Shown: piece after piece, positions 36,101-49,600 of the stretch
Position numbering within the stretch: the stretch's first letter is position 1
Layout: each line of letters opens with the position of its first letter
Origin: Liquidambar formosana
Taxonomy: Eukaryota; Streptophyta; Magnoliopsida; Saxifragales; Altingiaceae
Direction of reading: 5' to 3'
Assembly (NCBI GenBank): GCA_039720395.1
Contig: CM077833.1
Location: 20,025,133-20,089,132 of the forward strand
Length of the DNA stretch: 64,000 nucleotides
The notes under the pieces: model-generated
Told to the model about the DNA's origin: nothing
The model's input: only the letters and a program-made list of their open reading frames with translations
Database searches by the model: none
Position numbers and translations under genes: made by a program

Positions 36101-39100
36101 ACCTCCTTAATTACCCATTTATTATCGTTAATTCCTAATCCATCAGTCATTGCTGAATATTAGGAAAGATTGTACTTTTTGATTCGCATAACTCAAAGGA
36201 GGCGCGCCCCAAAAGTTGAAAAAAAGCAAAAGGACATCTCTTTTTGTGATTCGGTGGCAAGAACAAAGACAACCCTCAAGCATAGATTTTTGGTTGATAG
36301 TGGTGAGATTTTCTGATTTCATCATTAATTTCAAGCTTTTTCTAAGTTGCCCAAAAATGACAGCCAGCCGGTTCCGTGTGTAAAATAAATTCATAAGAAA
36401 AATATGGTCCCAAGTATCTAAGAAAGATCTTGTATAGGCTTCTCAAAAAGAAAAGAAAAAGGTTCTTGTATAGGTTACTTACTGACCTATTTGACTATTT
36501 GTATAAGGTACCATCGGACACTTTTTTTTAATAAATTCGCATCTTCATGGGTATGAATTTAGTAGAAAAGGGTATGGATTTAGACCCACTCTTCAAGCAT
36601 AGTATGCTATCATATGTATGTTATATTGTAGTATAAATGCAATGCTTATCACTAGAACAAGCCAGACTGCAGAGGTATTATTGGAGGAATTACGGATTGG
36701 TCTTGCTACGGGTAAATAATCATAGTTAATAGTCATTCTTAGTCAAGTTAATAGTCACTTAGTAGGAAGTTAGTAGGTACTTCTATTGAGCTGTAATTAT
36801 TTCTCCTTAACTGGACAGATCTGTAAGTCAGCAATATTATATTATTGGTCAGTCCATCGCTACCATAAATAAACCACCTACCAATTCCCTCCCCACCCCC
36901 CCGAAAAAAAGAAAAAAAAAAAAAAAAAAAAAAAAAAAACTAATATATTATTGAGACTTTGAGACTTTTTTCTTTTAGAAAATGACAAAACTTCAAAATA
37001 AAAATAATCTTTAAAAGAGGGATAAACCTTTTATTTTTCTTCTTTTCAAAGTGGCAATAATGAATTTTAATTACAAAAAGAGGGGATTTAGTGTCAAATG
37101 TCCGTTATACCATTTTCATAAATTTTTGTTGGTTTTTTTTTTTTTTTTATCCTACCAAAATCCTATTAGACTGTACTCCTTTCCTTATTGTTAAATAAAG
37201 TTTAATCAATGTTTATCCTCTGCATTGAAAAATAGAAACCTTTTTAAATGCTTTCAAATTTATATAAATGTTTTGACACATCGATTTTACTCTCAAACCT
37301 AGTTAGTAAATACTCGTACTATACTTGTATAATACACATACATATGCATTTTTTTAAAAAAATTCCTGTGCCGTACAAAATTCAAACATAATTAAAAATA
37401 CTCATTTTTTTGGTAGCAAACGTATAGTTCATGTATTTGACGTATTCCGTAATATATTTATATTAAAATACTCTTAATTGTAGTATTGAAAATTTGACTT
37501 TTACTATAATTATCGACAATATTACTGTCAATATTTAAAATATCTTGATTTTTATCTTTATTTTATTAAATCAAGATCTAATTTATAATTTTTTTGAGTT
37601 TCTTAAAGGTTAGATGATTATATCTATTTTTTTGCTATATAGATCACCTTTCATATGATTTTAAGACAAAAACTACAAAATAATTTAGGGGATGGAAATG
37701 TGAAAATATATATAGATCAAGACGTACATACTAATTAATTTTTAATCATCTTCTTAGCCAAATTCTTGCTTCTTTCTAAGTAAGTGTACAAAAAACAAAA
37801 CAATAAAATAGATTATTGTTTTATATGTGATTGATTTTTTAATAATATTTAAATAAAACAATATAAAAATAATAATTAATAGTGATATACTAAATTAAAT
37901 AACATAACATACTCACGTATTTTTTATCCCAAATTTTTATTTAAAATTCGTATTCTACCTATATATACACGTATCTGTATTATTTCCATTTCTGTTTTTT
38001 TATGTTGAATTTTTCATTGTATTTTTGTTAAGAAAAATAGAATTGTACTCGATTCGTACATATGCCGTCCCGTATTCTCCCATACCATATTTTACTAACT
38101 ATGCCCTCAGATGTATAAAACATTGGAATAAGTAAAATACTCTTAAGAATTAGTATTTTAGGAAATCAATTCAAAAAAGTCATTAACCTTTTGAATGAGA
38201 CAATAATTTTGAAACATCCCAAAAATGAAAGAAGGACAATAAAATATTAGCAGAGGGAGTAATAAAAGATTTGTAGGATTCCTTTGCGAGAGAGTTGATA
38301 AATTAAATTTAATATTATTAATTCTCGCACGTGGGGATAGCAATCAACATAAAATAATAATAAGAGTTTTGCCATTTGTAAAAGAAGGAGAAGAAGAAAC
38401 CTTATAAAAAAAAATTAAAAAGAAAAAATGAAGAGGGAAAAAAAAAAAGATAACGCAAAAAAAAAAAGCTGTGTGCTGAGGTAATCTTAGATGTCCACCT
38501 TGAATTTTGATGATTAAAGTTAAAAGATAAAATAAATGCTTATAAGGGTATTTTGGTAATTACAATATCATATTTTTCATCTGTTAATATAAACCGTTAA
38601 AATTTAAGATGGAAATTACTTTAACATGGTGTTGAGTTTTTTCACCATAGTATTGAATCCAAATTGAAAAAAAAAAAGCTGTTCGGCAATGAACTAAATT
38701 AGCAATTTAAAATAATTTTGTTTTGATAACTGAAAGCGTATATTGTGGAAAGGTTGTGTTGGGTATACCGTACGTGTGACTGTATGAGAAAGGTCAAAGA
38801 CTTGAAGGGAAAAAAGCAAAAAGAAAAAAAAGTAAGAGTCATAGTTGTAATTTCTGAAAGAAACGGATGTTTCCGGTTATCAGCCAATGAATCAGGCCCA
38901 CGCGTCCGCACTTGTCGGATAAATACAACGTCAAGGCAACACCCAATTTACAGCTCTACGCGTATCGTTTCTTTCCTTCTTCTGTTTGGGTTTTACCGCA
39001 TTTTTTTCTCACTACAGCGTCCAAACAAAAATAATTATTGCAAAATGGGAAATAAATGTAATTTGAGGGGGTTAATTTTAAGAAAGTCAAATCTTCACTA

Positions 39101-40150
39101 TAGATCCCATTGTGGCACCTTACTCAACAAATTGAACGCCTAATCTCCCAAAATCCATGCATTCATCTTTTTACCATAAGAAAAATCATGTATACATGCA
39201 TTACACCATGTCACTAATGGCCTAATAAATTTAACCAATTTTACATTTAAGCTAATGAAAGATTCTCCACCCAAATCAAATGGGAGTCCTTAAGCTATGT
39301 AATCAAACACTTTTCTTACTCTTTCTTTCATAATGGGAAGATTAAGGGAGCTAACTCAAAAATTCGTACCATATAAAGGTTAACTAATTTTATTTTTTAT
39401 TTTCTCTTTTGGCAATAGATGAAGAGAGAGAAAAGTCATAGGAATCACATAAAATTTTTTGTCTTACATGTTAAGAAGCAAAAAGTCTTTAATTTGATTT
39501 CTCAATCCTTCCTAAGGAGATCCATCAATTACATTTATTATGAGCATTAACGGATGCAAAGTGGATGATAACGATTAATCGAGTTAAAAGTATAAATACG
39601 CGGTTAGCCCCCCTAAAAAAAATTAAAATATAAAAGCTTGGTTAAGTAGCAAGTTTGTTACTATTATAATTATTAAAAAATGTAATTAAAAGTAATTATA
39701 TGGACATAATAACTCGCAGGGATCGTTATTTGTGTGGGTATATAACATCTCACACGAACTGTTAAGGAAATAGTCTGAACTAAAATCTTGACGGAAATAA
39801 AACTTAAGATACCCCTTAATAAAAAAATAAAAAAATCTTAAAAATATTATTTAGTGTATACGTGATATAATTTGTGTAAGTGTTATATAATTTGATTTTT
39901 GCTATATTTTAATGAAAAACTTGTCACCTCATCATTGTGGAAGAAAAGGAAGGGTTATTAAATCAGGGAGAGGATCCTCTCCAGTAACTGTACATGTCCA
40001 AATTACTGGAGAATCAATGCCCATTATATCATCCCATTCTCTACCCAAAAAAAATAAAAACCAAACCTAATGGAAAATGAAATTTCATAGTAGCTTCCAC
40101 GTACCCCCTAATTCCCATTCCACGTCGATCAGTAGGTCTGAGTGTCCAGA

Positions 40151-40189
<39 letters not shown>

Positions 40190-40589
40190 GTCGAAATCTT
40201 GTAATTGCCCTTCTTTGATGATATATTCAGTCTCATTTCCTTCCGATTTTCTCATATAGGCATATTTATGCCTCTCTCACTCCCTCTCTCTCTCTACACG
40301 TTTACCCTAAAACCTTTAAGACTTTTTTCTCCTACATAAGCCGCACTCTGCCAGTCCTTTCAACCTCTAAGACACTGCTCCATCCACTCATTCTGTAATT
40401 TTTTTGCTTTTATTTCATTTGTTCTCATTCTTTGTTTCTCAATTATTTGATGCAAAATCCTACCTTCTTCATCTACAATCTCTAAACGCAAAAAGGCAAA
40501 TAAGACCCCACGTTTCTGTCCCTATTTTACAGTTTGATGAGCATTGTTTGATAGAGAGAGAGAGAGAGACAGAGTTCTGAGGTACTGCA
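33149..40589. other. long AT-rich intergenic region
   Basis: No gene, RNA gene or bounded mobile element could be supported in these 7.4 kb. Frames of 60-132 codons occur (for example 38745-39143) with no recognisable motif. There is an A-tract of about 35 at 36906-36939. The last ~500 bases hold the CYCD promoter and leader. Confidence 0.4.
40153..40187. repeat. (CT)n tract in the CYCD upstream/leader region
   Basis: About 16 CT units, followed by further CT-rich sequence to 40300. Pyrimidine-rich tracts of this kind are frequent in plant core promoters and leaders. Confidence 0.85.
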
Positions 40590-42770
40590 ATGGCACCCAG
40601 TTTTGACTGTGCAGTATCAAGCCTTCTCTGTGCAGAAGACAACAACAGTATATTCGTTGATGGTGATTATGGTGCTGTAGAAGAGTTTGAGGCTACATGG
40701 CATCATGGAAATCATCGAACCCGCAATCAAGACCACAGCTTTGATGGTGGGGAGTTCATGTTTGGGTTGCCATTGCAGAGTGATGAGTGTTTGGCTTTGA
40801 TGGTTGAGAGAGAAAGCCAGCATTTGCCTGGTGGTGATTACTTGAAGAGGCTGAGGAGTGGGGATTTGGATTTGGGTGCTAGAAGGGAGGTTGTTGATTG
40901 GATTGGAAAGGTGGGTTCATAAGGCTTTTTTGATTTTTTTTTTTTTTTTTTTTTTCCCGGTGAATGATTGATATTCACGAGTTTTCTGAAAATGGGTATT
41001 ATGGTTTTCCACTGATTTCTAGATTTTTCTTTCAATTTTTGATGATTTCTATGACATGTTCATAAGTTTCCTGGGATGGGTATTGTGTTATTTCCTTAGG
41101 AATGTGGTGATTCGGATTTCCTTTGCATTTTGATTTGTTATGCACCCTTCTGGTTTTCTGAATTAGTTTTGAAGATGTTTTATTCCTCTGTTCTTGTTTT
41201 TCTTCAACTTTTTAGAGCTTTCACGATTATATTCACAATCAATCTGTAGTGGGGTTGGGTGGGATCCTTCTATAGCTCTGTTCTGCTTTTAGGGCATACG
41301 CTGATTTTTAATTGCATTTATATGTTTTTTTTTCCCCTCTTAGCTGTCTGAAATTGGAAATGCATTCACCATCTTATTTTTATTCCCCTTCTTTTGCGTT
41401 ACCCGGGTATTCAGCTTATTGTTGAAATGATGCTTTTCCTTTTCTTTTTATTGATTGTTTGATTGCATGGTTTTCTTTTCCCTCGGTTGTTGATCAATGC
41501 TAATAGTCTTGTTGATTGTACAGGCTCATGCCCATTTCAGTTTCGGACCTCTCTCTGCATATTTATCTATGAACTACTTGGATCGATTCCTTTGTGCCTA
41601 TGAATTACCTGTAAGTAGAAATGCCTTTCTTTTCTAGCTCATTTATACATTATGTTTTCATGGAATCAACGTTCGTTTCTGATTTCAACTATTCTTAATG
41701 TGTGTTATCTGCAGAAGGGCAAAGCTTGGATGATGCAGTTGTTGGCTGTGGCATGTTTATCTCTTGCAGCCAAAATGGAGGAAACTGAAGTTCCTCTTTC
41801 TTTAGATTTACAGGTTTGGACCCATGAAAGTTAGTATTCGCATAAAGTCTTTCTTTTGGTTTAGATCTGATTGTACTGATGATTGATGATTGTGTGTTAA
41901 GCAGGTTGGTGAATCGAAATTTGTATTTGAGGCTAGAACAATACAGAGAATGGAGCTTCTGGTGTTGAGCACCTTGAAGTGGAAAATGCAAGCTGTTACA
42001 CCTTTTTCTTTCATAGACTATTTCCTTTGTAAGATCAATGGTGATAAAATCCCACCTAGAACTTCAATCTTGCGATCAATCCAACTCATATTGGCCACAA
42101 TAAAAGGTCCCTCCCTCTCTCTTTTCAATACACACATACACACAAACAGATGCACATACACAAAATAATATAATGTTTGTGTCAATTTCTAAATGTGATT
42201 GTAAGAATGTAGAAAGGGAAATTTGAGAGGTTTTAATGTTGCTGTGGGTGGGGGAAATCAATGCAGGGATTGACTTCTTGGAATTCAGGCCTTCTGAGGT
42301 TGCAGCAGCAGTGGCAATATCTGTTGCGGCAGAAACCCAAACAGTGGACATTGAGGAGGCAATTTCTTTTATTATTCAGCATGTTAAAAAGGTATAGTTC
42401 TAGTGGTCCAAAAGACCAAATAAAGGGAAATAAATGATGATATTGCTTTTGCTCTTATCATTCTGATTTTGATTACTTAATATCTGATCAATTGAGTAAT
42501 GGGTTTTATCTTTTATCTTTTGAGTTTTTGCAGGAAAGAGTAATGAAGTGTATTGAGCTGATCCATGATTTGTCACTGATTAGTGGGTCAGTTAAGGGTG
42601 CAAGTGGTTCAGTTCCATCTGTGCCCCAAAGTCCAATTGGGGTGCTTGATGCTGCATGCTTGAGCTATAAAAGTGATGATACAACGGTCGGGTCATGTGC
42701 AAATTCCTCACATAATAGCCCGGATACCAAAAGGAGAAGGCTAAACAGACCTTGTGAATTGGAACTATAG
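40590..42770 (+). CDS. CYCD: D-type cyclin, CYCD2/CYCD4 group
   Basis: Complete six-exon gene: 40590-40910, 41524-41610, 41715-41813, 41905-42106, 42267-42391, 42534-42770, all GT-AG, 356 residues. D cyclins pair with CDKA and drive G1/S entry by phosphorylating the retinoblastoma-related protein. The retinoblastoma-binding LxCxE motif is LLCAE at residues 12-16. The cyclin box starts at about residue 85 ([20 protein letters not shown]), with SMNYLDRFL and [20 protein letters not shown]. The C-terminal cyclin fold includes TPFSFIDYF and [14 protein letters not shown]. The tail has [17 protein letters not shown] and a basic KRRRLNRP. The N-terminus [17 protein letters not shown] and the tail fit the CYCD2/4 group best, while the exact member is uncertain. 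ATG 40590 directly precedes the conserved N-terminus. Confidence 0.96.
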
Positions 42771-42885
42771 AAGTGATGGGAGGTGGGATTTTCACTTCTC
42801 AAGAAAATGCATTCAGATTGATTTGGTTGAATAGGAGTTTTGGAGTGGTTATGGAGGTGCCTGCCCCTCGAAAGAAAACCCAAAA

Positions 42886-42917
<32 letters not shown>

Positions 42918-43588
42918 AGAAGGGTATAGATAAAGGGAGGAAAAAAAAAAAAAAAGGCAAAAAGAAGAGTTGAATAAGTTGGGTCATGGGTAGGGGATGG
43001 AGGATGGAAGTATAAGATGTTTCATGCTCTAAGCATGAAAGAAACAATTACCAGCTGTTAAATATTAGACCTCTTAACAGCTATAGTCAAGGAAAGAGGA
43101 AAGGTGAAAATGGAGGAAGAAGAAAAGACCCATCTGTTTTGCTTGGGAGATACAGTTTGTTGTAGTGCTGGAGCTTCCATTAGTTTTTTTTTTAATTTTT
43201 TATTTTCACAAAAAGAAAAGAAAGCATGAGAAAAAAAACGAGTAAATTGTTTTTTCATTTCATTGTAGTATTTTTCTTCTTAATTTTTTGTGGTTTTGTG
43301 AAAAATTCAGAGGCTGTTGAGGGGGACCAAAAAGATAGAGCACCAAGACAGTAAAATAGTAGAGGAAACGTTTTGGGTTTCTCTTTTTTTTCCCCACCTC
43401 CACTTAATTTACTCTCTCCTCGTGTAGTTTTGTATGACTGAACTGCTCATTTCCTTTATATCTGAAACCCTGTCACGAGCCCTTTCTTTGACTGTCTGTC
43501 TGGTTAGACTCTGGGGTATGCTGCTGTGGCCATTAAGAAAGTGCTCTGACTCATTAAAAAAAAGCCTTTGGGAATGCAATACAATACA
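42771..43588 (+). other. CYCD 3' UTR and flank
   Basis: A (GA)n tract lies at 42889-42914 and an A-tract at about 42942-42956. No further coding sequence. A 3' UTR of several hundred bases would fit the low coding content. Confidence 0.4.
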
Positions 43589-43634
43589 ATAACGCTTGCC
43601 CAACAACCCTTAAATTACAAAAGAATTAGGGGGG

Positions 43635-43678
<44 letters not shown>

Positions 43679-43877
43679 ATTGATTTGGGCTCTTAATATT
43701 TCTGTTGGATAGAGATGGTGCACCCCTCCTGGTGGAAGGCTGCATAACGCTTGCCCAACAACCCTTAAATTACAAAAGAATTAGGGGAGAGAGAGAGAGA
43801 GAGAGAGAGAGCATTGATTTGGGCTCTTAATACTTCTGTTGGATAGAGATGGTGCACCCCTCCTGGTGGAAGGCTGC
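43589..43877. repeat. tandem duplication containing (GA)n
   Basis: Units 43589-43743 and 43744-43877 share AACGCTTGCCCAACAACCCT and, after a GA run, GCATTGATTTGGGCTCTTAA and ATGGTGCACCCCTCCTGGTG. They differ mainly in the length of the GA run (about 21 versus 13 units). Confidence 0.9.
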
Positions 43878-45371
43878 AGCCTGCAGGCCTGTTTTAAATA
43901 ATTGCCCATTTATCTAAAACGTGTGGACCACCTATCACTGGCCAAATAGAATCTCTGTTTCTGAAAATATGGCTGTTGCAGTTTCAATAATAATATACTC
44001 TGAAAAGAAGGGTTAGTGCTACTCTTCAGAGAAAAAAATGTGTTTCCAAAGTCGGTGGTCTAGCATATGAAAAATTACTGAGTGGTATGCTCTTAGTCCA
44101 AGTAATTGATTAATTTCTGTCATGCACAATGTATTAGAATTGAATCTCGTGAGGAAGAAAAGGATTACAATCCATACTAATTTTTTTTTAAAGTGAGAGA
44201 AGGCAACTATGTGGGCTTCCTCATGGAACAACGTTTTGGTGCTGCTTGCATCACACGATTGATGTCTTGTCAGTCCAAATCCAAATACTTTCCTCATGAC
44301 CCAAATGGTGAGTGAACCAAATCCAAATACCTTCCTCATGACCCCAATGGTGTAGTGAATGGATTCGCGCTGTTGAGTTCATATAACTCAGCGAGTTGAT
44401 CTTGGCTGTTGGATGGGATTTTGGATGGCCAAAATTATAATACAAAAAGTTGTTGCTAAAATGACCAAAATAATGTCAATGGCAACTTTTAATATTTTAA
44501 TATTAACCGTCCAAAACCCCATCCACAAACTGAGTTGAAATAAGTAAGATACCAAGGTTTTTCAACTCAGCACTGAATCCAACCACAATGACGTATTGAT
44601 AAGCTTTCCTTCTATAATTAGGGACATTGTACAAACCTCTTCACATCTTACGGTTGAATAAAGGCCTCCTTCAAGGATTTGAAAATAAGAGAGCTCATAA
44701 GAAGAGGGAAGAAATTGCCTCTAACAGCCTTACTCTTTTATATCTTATTATAAGACAGCAATTTGATTATGAAATGTTATATAGAAGTTTTGTTTTATGT
44801 GAGTGATCGAGAAACCATTGATTCAAGGCTTTTTCCCACAAAAAATGGTCCTCACGTGGTTGCACATCAGCTAATAAAGGCATTATGTGGATTATTTGTG
44901 ATCTGTGCATACTTTAATCAAAATGTATCGCTCATGTATGTCAATAACACGGGATTTCAATGTACAAGCATGCAGGCACAAGAAGAGGCCTGTGTAAAAG
45001 AATTAAAGATTTCATATCAGGGATGGTTATTGTCATCCCTCAACGTTAGATTTTGAAAAAACTTTATTCTATAAAGTTGTTTAAAATGATGTTTTTTTAG
45101 TGTACAGTAGACCTATTTTCATAAAAAGTTTTTATATTTTTCATAAAACCTTTAAAAAATTAAAATAAATGGAGATGCAAATAAAGTTGAGGGGTGAAGG
45201 AATTTGCTCTATAGGTCTTTTCCTGTAGCAATTTGAAGGACTTTTCATGGCCACCAGATGGTTTAGTTTATAAATGAATAAAAAAATAAAGAATTGTTGG
45301 ATCATTAAAGCTTGTACGACATGAAATATCTTACAAGATCCCTACAAGAAAAAACCTACAAAGGAACCAAG
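43878..45371. other. intergenic DNA
   Basis: A short direct repeat (CCAAATCCAAATACYTTCCT, at about 44275 and 44318) is present. The part 45030-45190 is a diverged fragment of the 56004-type MITE family. An open frame at 44763-45056 has no recognisable domain. Confidence 0.4.
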
Positions 45372-45437
45372 TTCAATGGCAGAGACAGAACCATGCGTAG
45401 GCCTAAGGGGGTCCTTTCAATTTTTTATATATATATA

Positions 45438-45605
45438 GGATGATGATTAGGTAAGCACGTGTTGATATAACTTATATCAACACTCGTATTGGGAGTTGTA
45501 CTTTGTGTATTAGTGGGATATGAGGTACATTGGACCAATGAAAAGAGTACAAACCCCAATGTATGGTACTGATATAACTTATATCAACACGTGCTGATAG
45601 AAATA
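45438..45605. mobile_element. MITE with palindromic ends, copy 3 of 3
   Basis: Starts GGATGATGATTAGGTAAGCA and ends ATATCAACACGTGCTGATAG. The central inverted core is 45455-45594. It lies inside the hAT element. Confidence 0.75.
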
Positions 45606-45619
45606 TATATATATATATA

Positions 45620-46373
45620 TCTATACTACCTATAAAAAGATGAATGTAAGAAAAACTTTTGATTGACTAATATACCCTTATTTTAATTTTTAAATACACA
45701 ACTACCCATCTTTCTGCATATATAGGAAATATAGTAATATGGAAACTATAATTCTAAAACGCATACCTTAATATATTCTAAAACACATACCTTAACATAT
45801 AATACACAAATAGGAATTCAAAGGAAACGGAAACTATAATTCCTCTATAATAAATATAAATATATAGGAATATGGAAATTATAATTCTAAAACACATACC
45901 TTAATATATAAAACACAAATAGGAATTCAAAAGAAATGGAAACTATAATTCCTATATAATAAAGAAACAGTCGGATTGTTTCTCCATCAAGAGTAACTTC
46001 AAACTTCTCTCCACCTTTTCCATTAACGGCGGCTTCTCCATTCTCTGGTTAACAGCGACTTTTCCCTTCTCTAGTAAGTTTTGCTCTGCAAATTAATATA
46101 TATATATATATGGTACTGTTAGAGAACTATAAATTATAATATATATATATATATATGGGGTACTGTTAGAGAATAAGTTTGATTTTTGATGAATTTTTAA
46201 GTTAGATAGATGAATTTATAATCATAATAAGTGAAAAATCATTCGAAACAAAATACCTATGGTTCTGAGAAACCGTTTAGACTCGTTAATATAAAATCTT
46301 TATGTATTTATTATTTTGTATAACTAATATTATGTAAAAATATTCACGTGCAACGCACGTGTACTATATCTAG
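45620..46373 (+). mobile_element. non-autonomous Helitron (copy H3)
   Basis: Starts TCTATACTACCTATAAAAAG (after A) and ends with hairpin CACGTGCAACGCACGTG (46345-46361), then 12 nt including the CTAG terminus at 46370-46373 (before T). It is 754 bp, a textbook Helitron structure, with no coding capacity. The interior contains repeated AACTATAATTCCTATATAAT-type segments. Confidence 0.85.
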
Positions 46374-46639
46374 TATATGTATGTATGGCTATATAAGTGT
46401 ATAATTTAACCCAAAAATTACACTTGGCTCCCCTCCCAGAACATAAATCCCTACTCATTTTTTTTTTTTTTTTTGATAAATAACAATTGTATTAATCAAA
46501 GAGATAAATACATATTGGACAAGAAGTCCAACAAGCGACCAAAAAGGAGCCACAAAAACAAACAGCCCTAAGCACAAAAACAAACAGCCCTAAGCATCAA
46601 AACAAAGCAAGAACAAACCAAAACCAAAACATCATCACC

Positions 46640-49600
46640 TCAAGGAGGACAAAAAGAAGCCCCAAAAGCTCTACACTTAATAGGTTTCGAAGCACAAATC
46701 TCTTTCCAATTTCTAACAATCAGAAACAAAGGAATACCCTCAAAGGATTTGTCCACCGAAACCCATAAGGAAGCAAGGAAGCACACTTTGTCCCAAATAC
46801 TATCCAAATCCTCATACACATCTCTGAAAATTCTAGCATTTCTTTCAATCCAAATCACCCATAAAATGGCTAGAACAGCAATACTCCAAAGGATTTTCGC
46901 CCTTTTGGAGTTCCCAAAGCCTCTGAAATCCACCTCAAGCATTCTAGGAAAATGCTCAGGTCTCACCCAATTCACATCAGCTAAGGTGAAAAGACGTTGC
47001 CACAAGACAAAAGAGATCTCACAGTGGAGAAATAAATGATCCACAGATTCTCTCTTTTTCTTACAAAGAACACACCAATCTGGAGATAGACAAAAATAAG
47101 GTCTTTTCCTTTGAACCCAATCATTGGTATTAGTCCTCTGGTGAGCAGCTGACCAAGCCAATAGCTTAACCTTTAAAGGGACAATAGCTTTCCAAATCCT
47201 TCTAGCAGGAGTAAATATGGGAATAGTGGGATCTTCTCTCAGAGATTCAAAAAAGGATTTAGAAGAAAAGGATTGAGAAGGGTGGCTTATCCAAATCCTT
47301 CTATCATTACTCAAAGGGGCAAACAAAATATTTTGGATAGTAGCCAAAAGAGCCACCATCTCCTCAGATTCTCTATCATTAAGATTTCGGGAAAGGAAGA
47401 AATTCCAGTTCAAAGAACTAGAGTCCATAGAAACCATATCAGCAATGACAGCATGTTTAGCACTGGATAATCGATATAATCTAGGATATAAAGCATTTAA
47501 AGGTCTCTCTCCCACCCACACATCCTCCCAAAAACGGATGCGAGCGCCATTGCGAACAAGAAATTTGATATGGTTCAAAAAGCAAGGAAGGCCTTGAGAG
47601 ATAAATTTCCAAGGACAACGATAACTCTCCCTTTCAACCAAGTTAGAATCCCACCCATTATTTTGAATACCATACTTGCTTTTGATAACAGAATGCCAAA
47701 GAGAATCATGTTCAATGGGGAATCTCCACAACCATTTACCAGTGAGAGCCACATTCCTAAGAATGATATTGCCTAAATCAAGCCCCCCTTTGTCCTTAGA
47801 CCTAGTCACCACATCCCACCTAACCCAGTGATCTTTTTTGCCTTCCCCACTTCCTTCCCACAAAAAGTCTCTTTGCATCTTCTCAATTCTCATAGCAACT
47901 TTCTTGGGAATCTTAAACAGGGACAAAAAGTACGTAGGAATACTACTAAGAACAGACTTCACCAAAGTTAACCTCCCACCTCTGGATAAGTAAGCCTTTT
48001 TCCACCCATCTAATCTTTTACCAATTTTTTCTATCACCCCATCCCAAAAACTCACAACCAAAGGATTACCTCCAAGAGGCATACCTAAATATTTCATGGG
48101 CCAATCACTAATAGAACAACCAACCTCAGAAGCCAATCTCTCAAGCTTAGCTGATTCCACATTAATTCCCCCTAAAGAACTTTTTGAGAGATTGACCTTC
48201 AACCCAGAAAGAACCTCAAAACCCCTAACCAACATAGTCAAATCCCTAAGATTCTCCTCACTAGCTTCAAGGAAAAAAATAGTGTCATCAGCAAATTGAA
48301 GATGAGATATCTTCACTCTATCCCTCCCAACCACGAAACCATGGATGATATCCTTCTCTTCCGCCCTACTCACCATTCTACTCAGAGTATCAACCACAAT
48401 GGTGAATAAGAAAGGAGATAAAGGGTCACCCTGTCTCAACCCTCTAGAAGCCTCAAACCACCCTCTAGGTCTACCATTAACCATCACAGCAAAGTTCATG
48501 GACTTCAAACACCCTTTAATCCATCCTCTCCATCTCTCACCAAAGCCTTTCCTCTTCAAAACATAATCAAGAAAATTCCAATCAACATGATCATAAGCTT
48601 TCTCAAAATCAAGTTTAAAGACCACACCTTCCTTTTTTCTTTTTTTATAGTCCTCCACCATCTCGTTGGCAATAAGCACAGCATCAAGAATCTGTCTACC
48701 TTTTACAAAAGCTCCTTGAGCTTCCGTAATAGTCTCACTAAGAACCTCCCTAAGCCTAAACGACAAGACTTTGGCAATGATCTTATAAAGACTAGTGACA
48801 AGACTGATAGGCCTAAAATCCTTAATGTTAATGGATCTATCCTTCTTAGGAATAAGACAGATAAAGGAGGCATTAGTGCATCTATTAACAACCCCATTTT
48901 CAAAAAAACTCCTTAAAAACCTCAATCAAATCATTCTTAATCATCCCCCAACAATCCTGAAACATAGCCATCGAAAAGCCATCGGGGCCAGGAGACTTAT
49001 CCCTACTCATCTCAAAAACAGCCTTTTTGATCTCATCTTCTGAAAAAGGTTTTTCAAGCAAATTCACACTAGCCTCATCAATAGGACACCAATCAAGACC
49101 CTCAATACTCCATCTATCACTCCTAGGAGACGAATACAAGAGAGAAAAAAACTCCACCAGCTCCTTAGCAACCTCCTCTGGCTCCTCAATCACCTCTCCC
49201 GAACTCAATTCAAGCCTTTTTATTATATTCTTTTTCCTCCTACCATTGGCTACTCGATGAAAAAGTTTAGTATTGTTATCACCTTCTTTTATCCAATTAA
49301 CCTTTGCTTTTTGTCTCCAACTCACCTCTTCCTTAAATATCACCTCCTCAAATTGATTCCTAAGCCTCTGTCTCTCTAGTCTAAAATCATCAGAAAGCAC
49401 CCCTTCACTCTCAATGTCATCAAGGACTTGAATACGCTTCGAAATGGAGCTTTTGATTTCTCTCATATCTCCAAAAATATTTTTGTTCCACTCTTTAATC
49501 TCATCTTTCACATGTTGAAGCTTCTTCATGAATTTAAATCCTTCCCACCCCTGCACAGAACACCCATTCCAAGCCCTCTCAAAGAAATTTTTAAAAGAAT

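Noticed and set aside
38745..39143. 132-codon open frame
   Set aside because: Lys-rich, low complexity, no recognisable domain and no splice or promoter context.
43621..43679. (GA)n tract as a CRISPR-like or satellite array
   Set aside because: It is a simple dinucleotide microsatellite within a two-copy tandem duplication.
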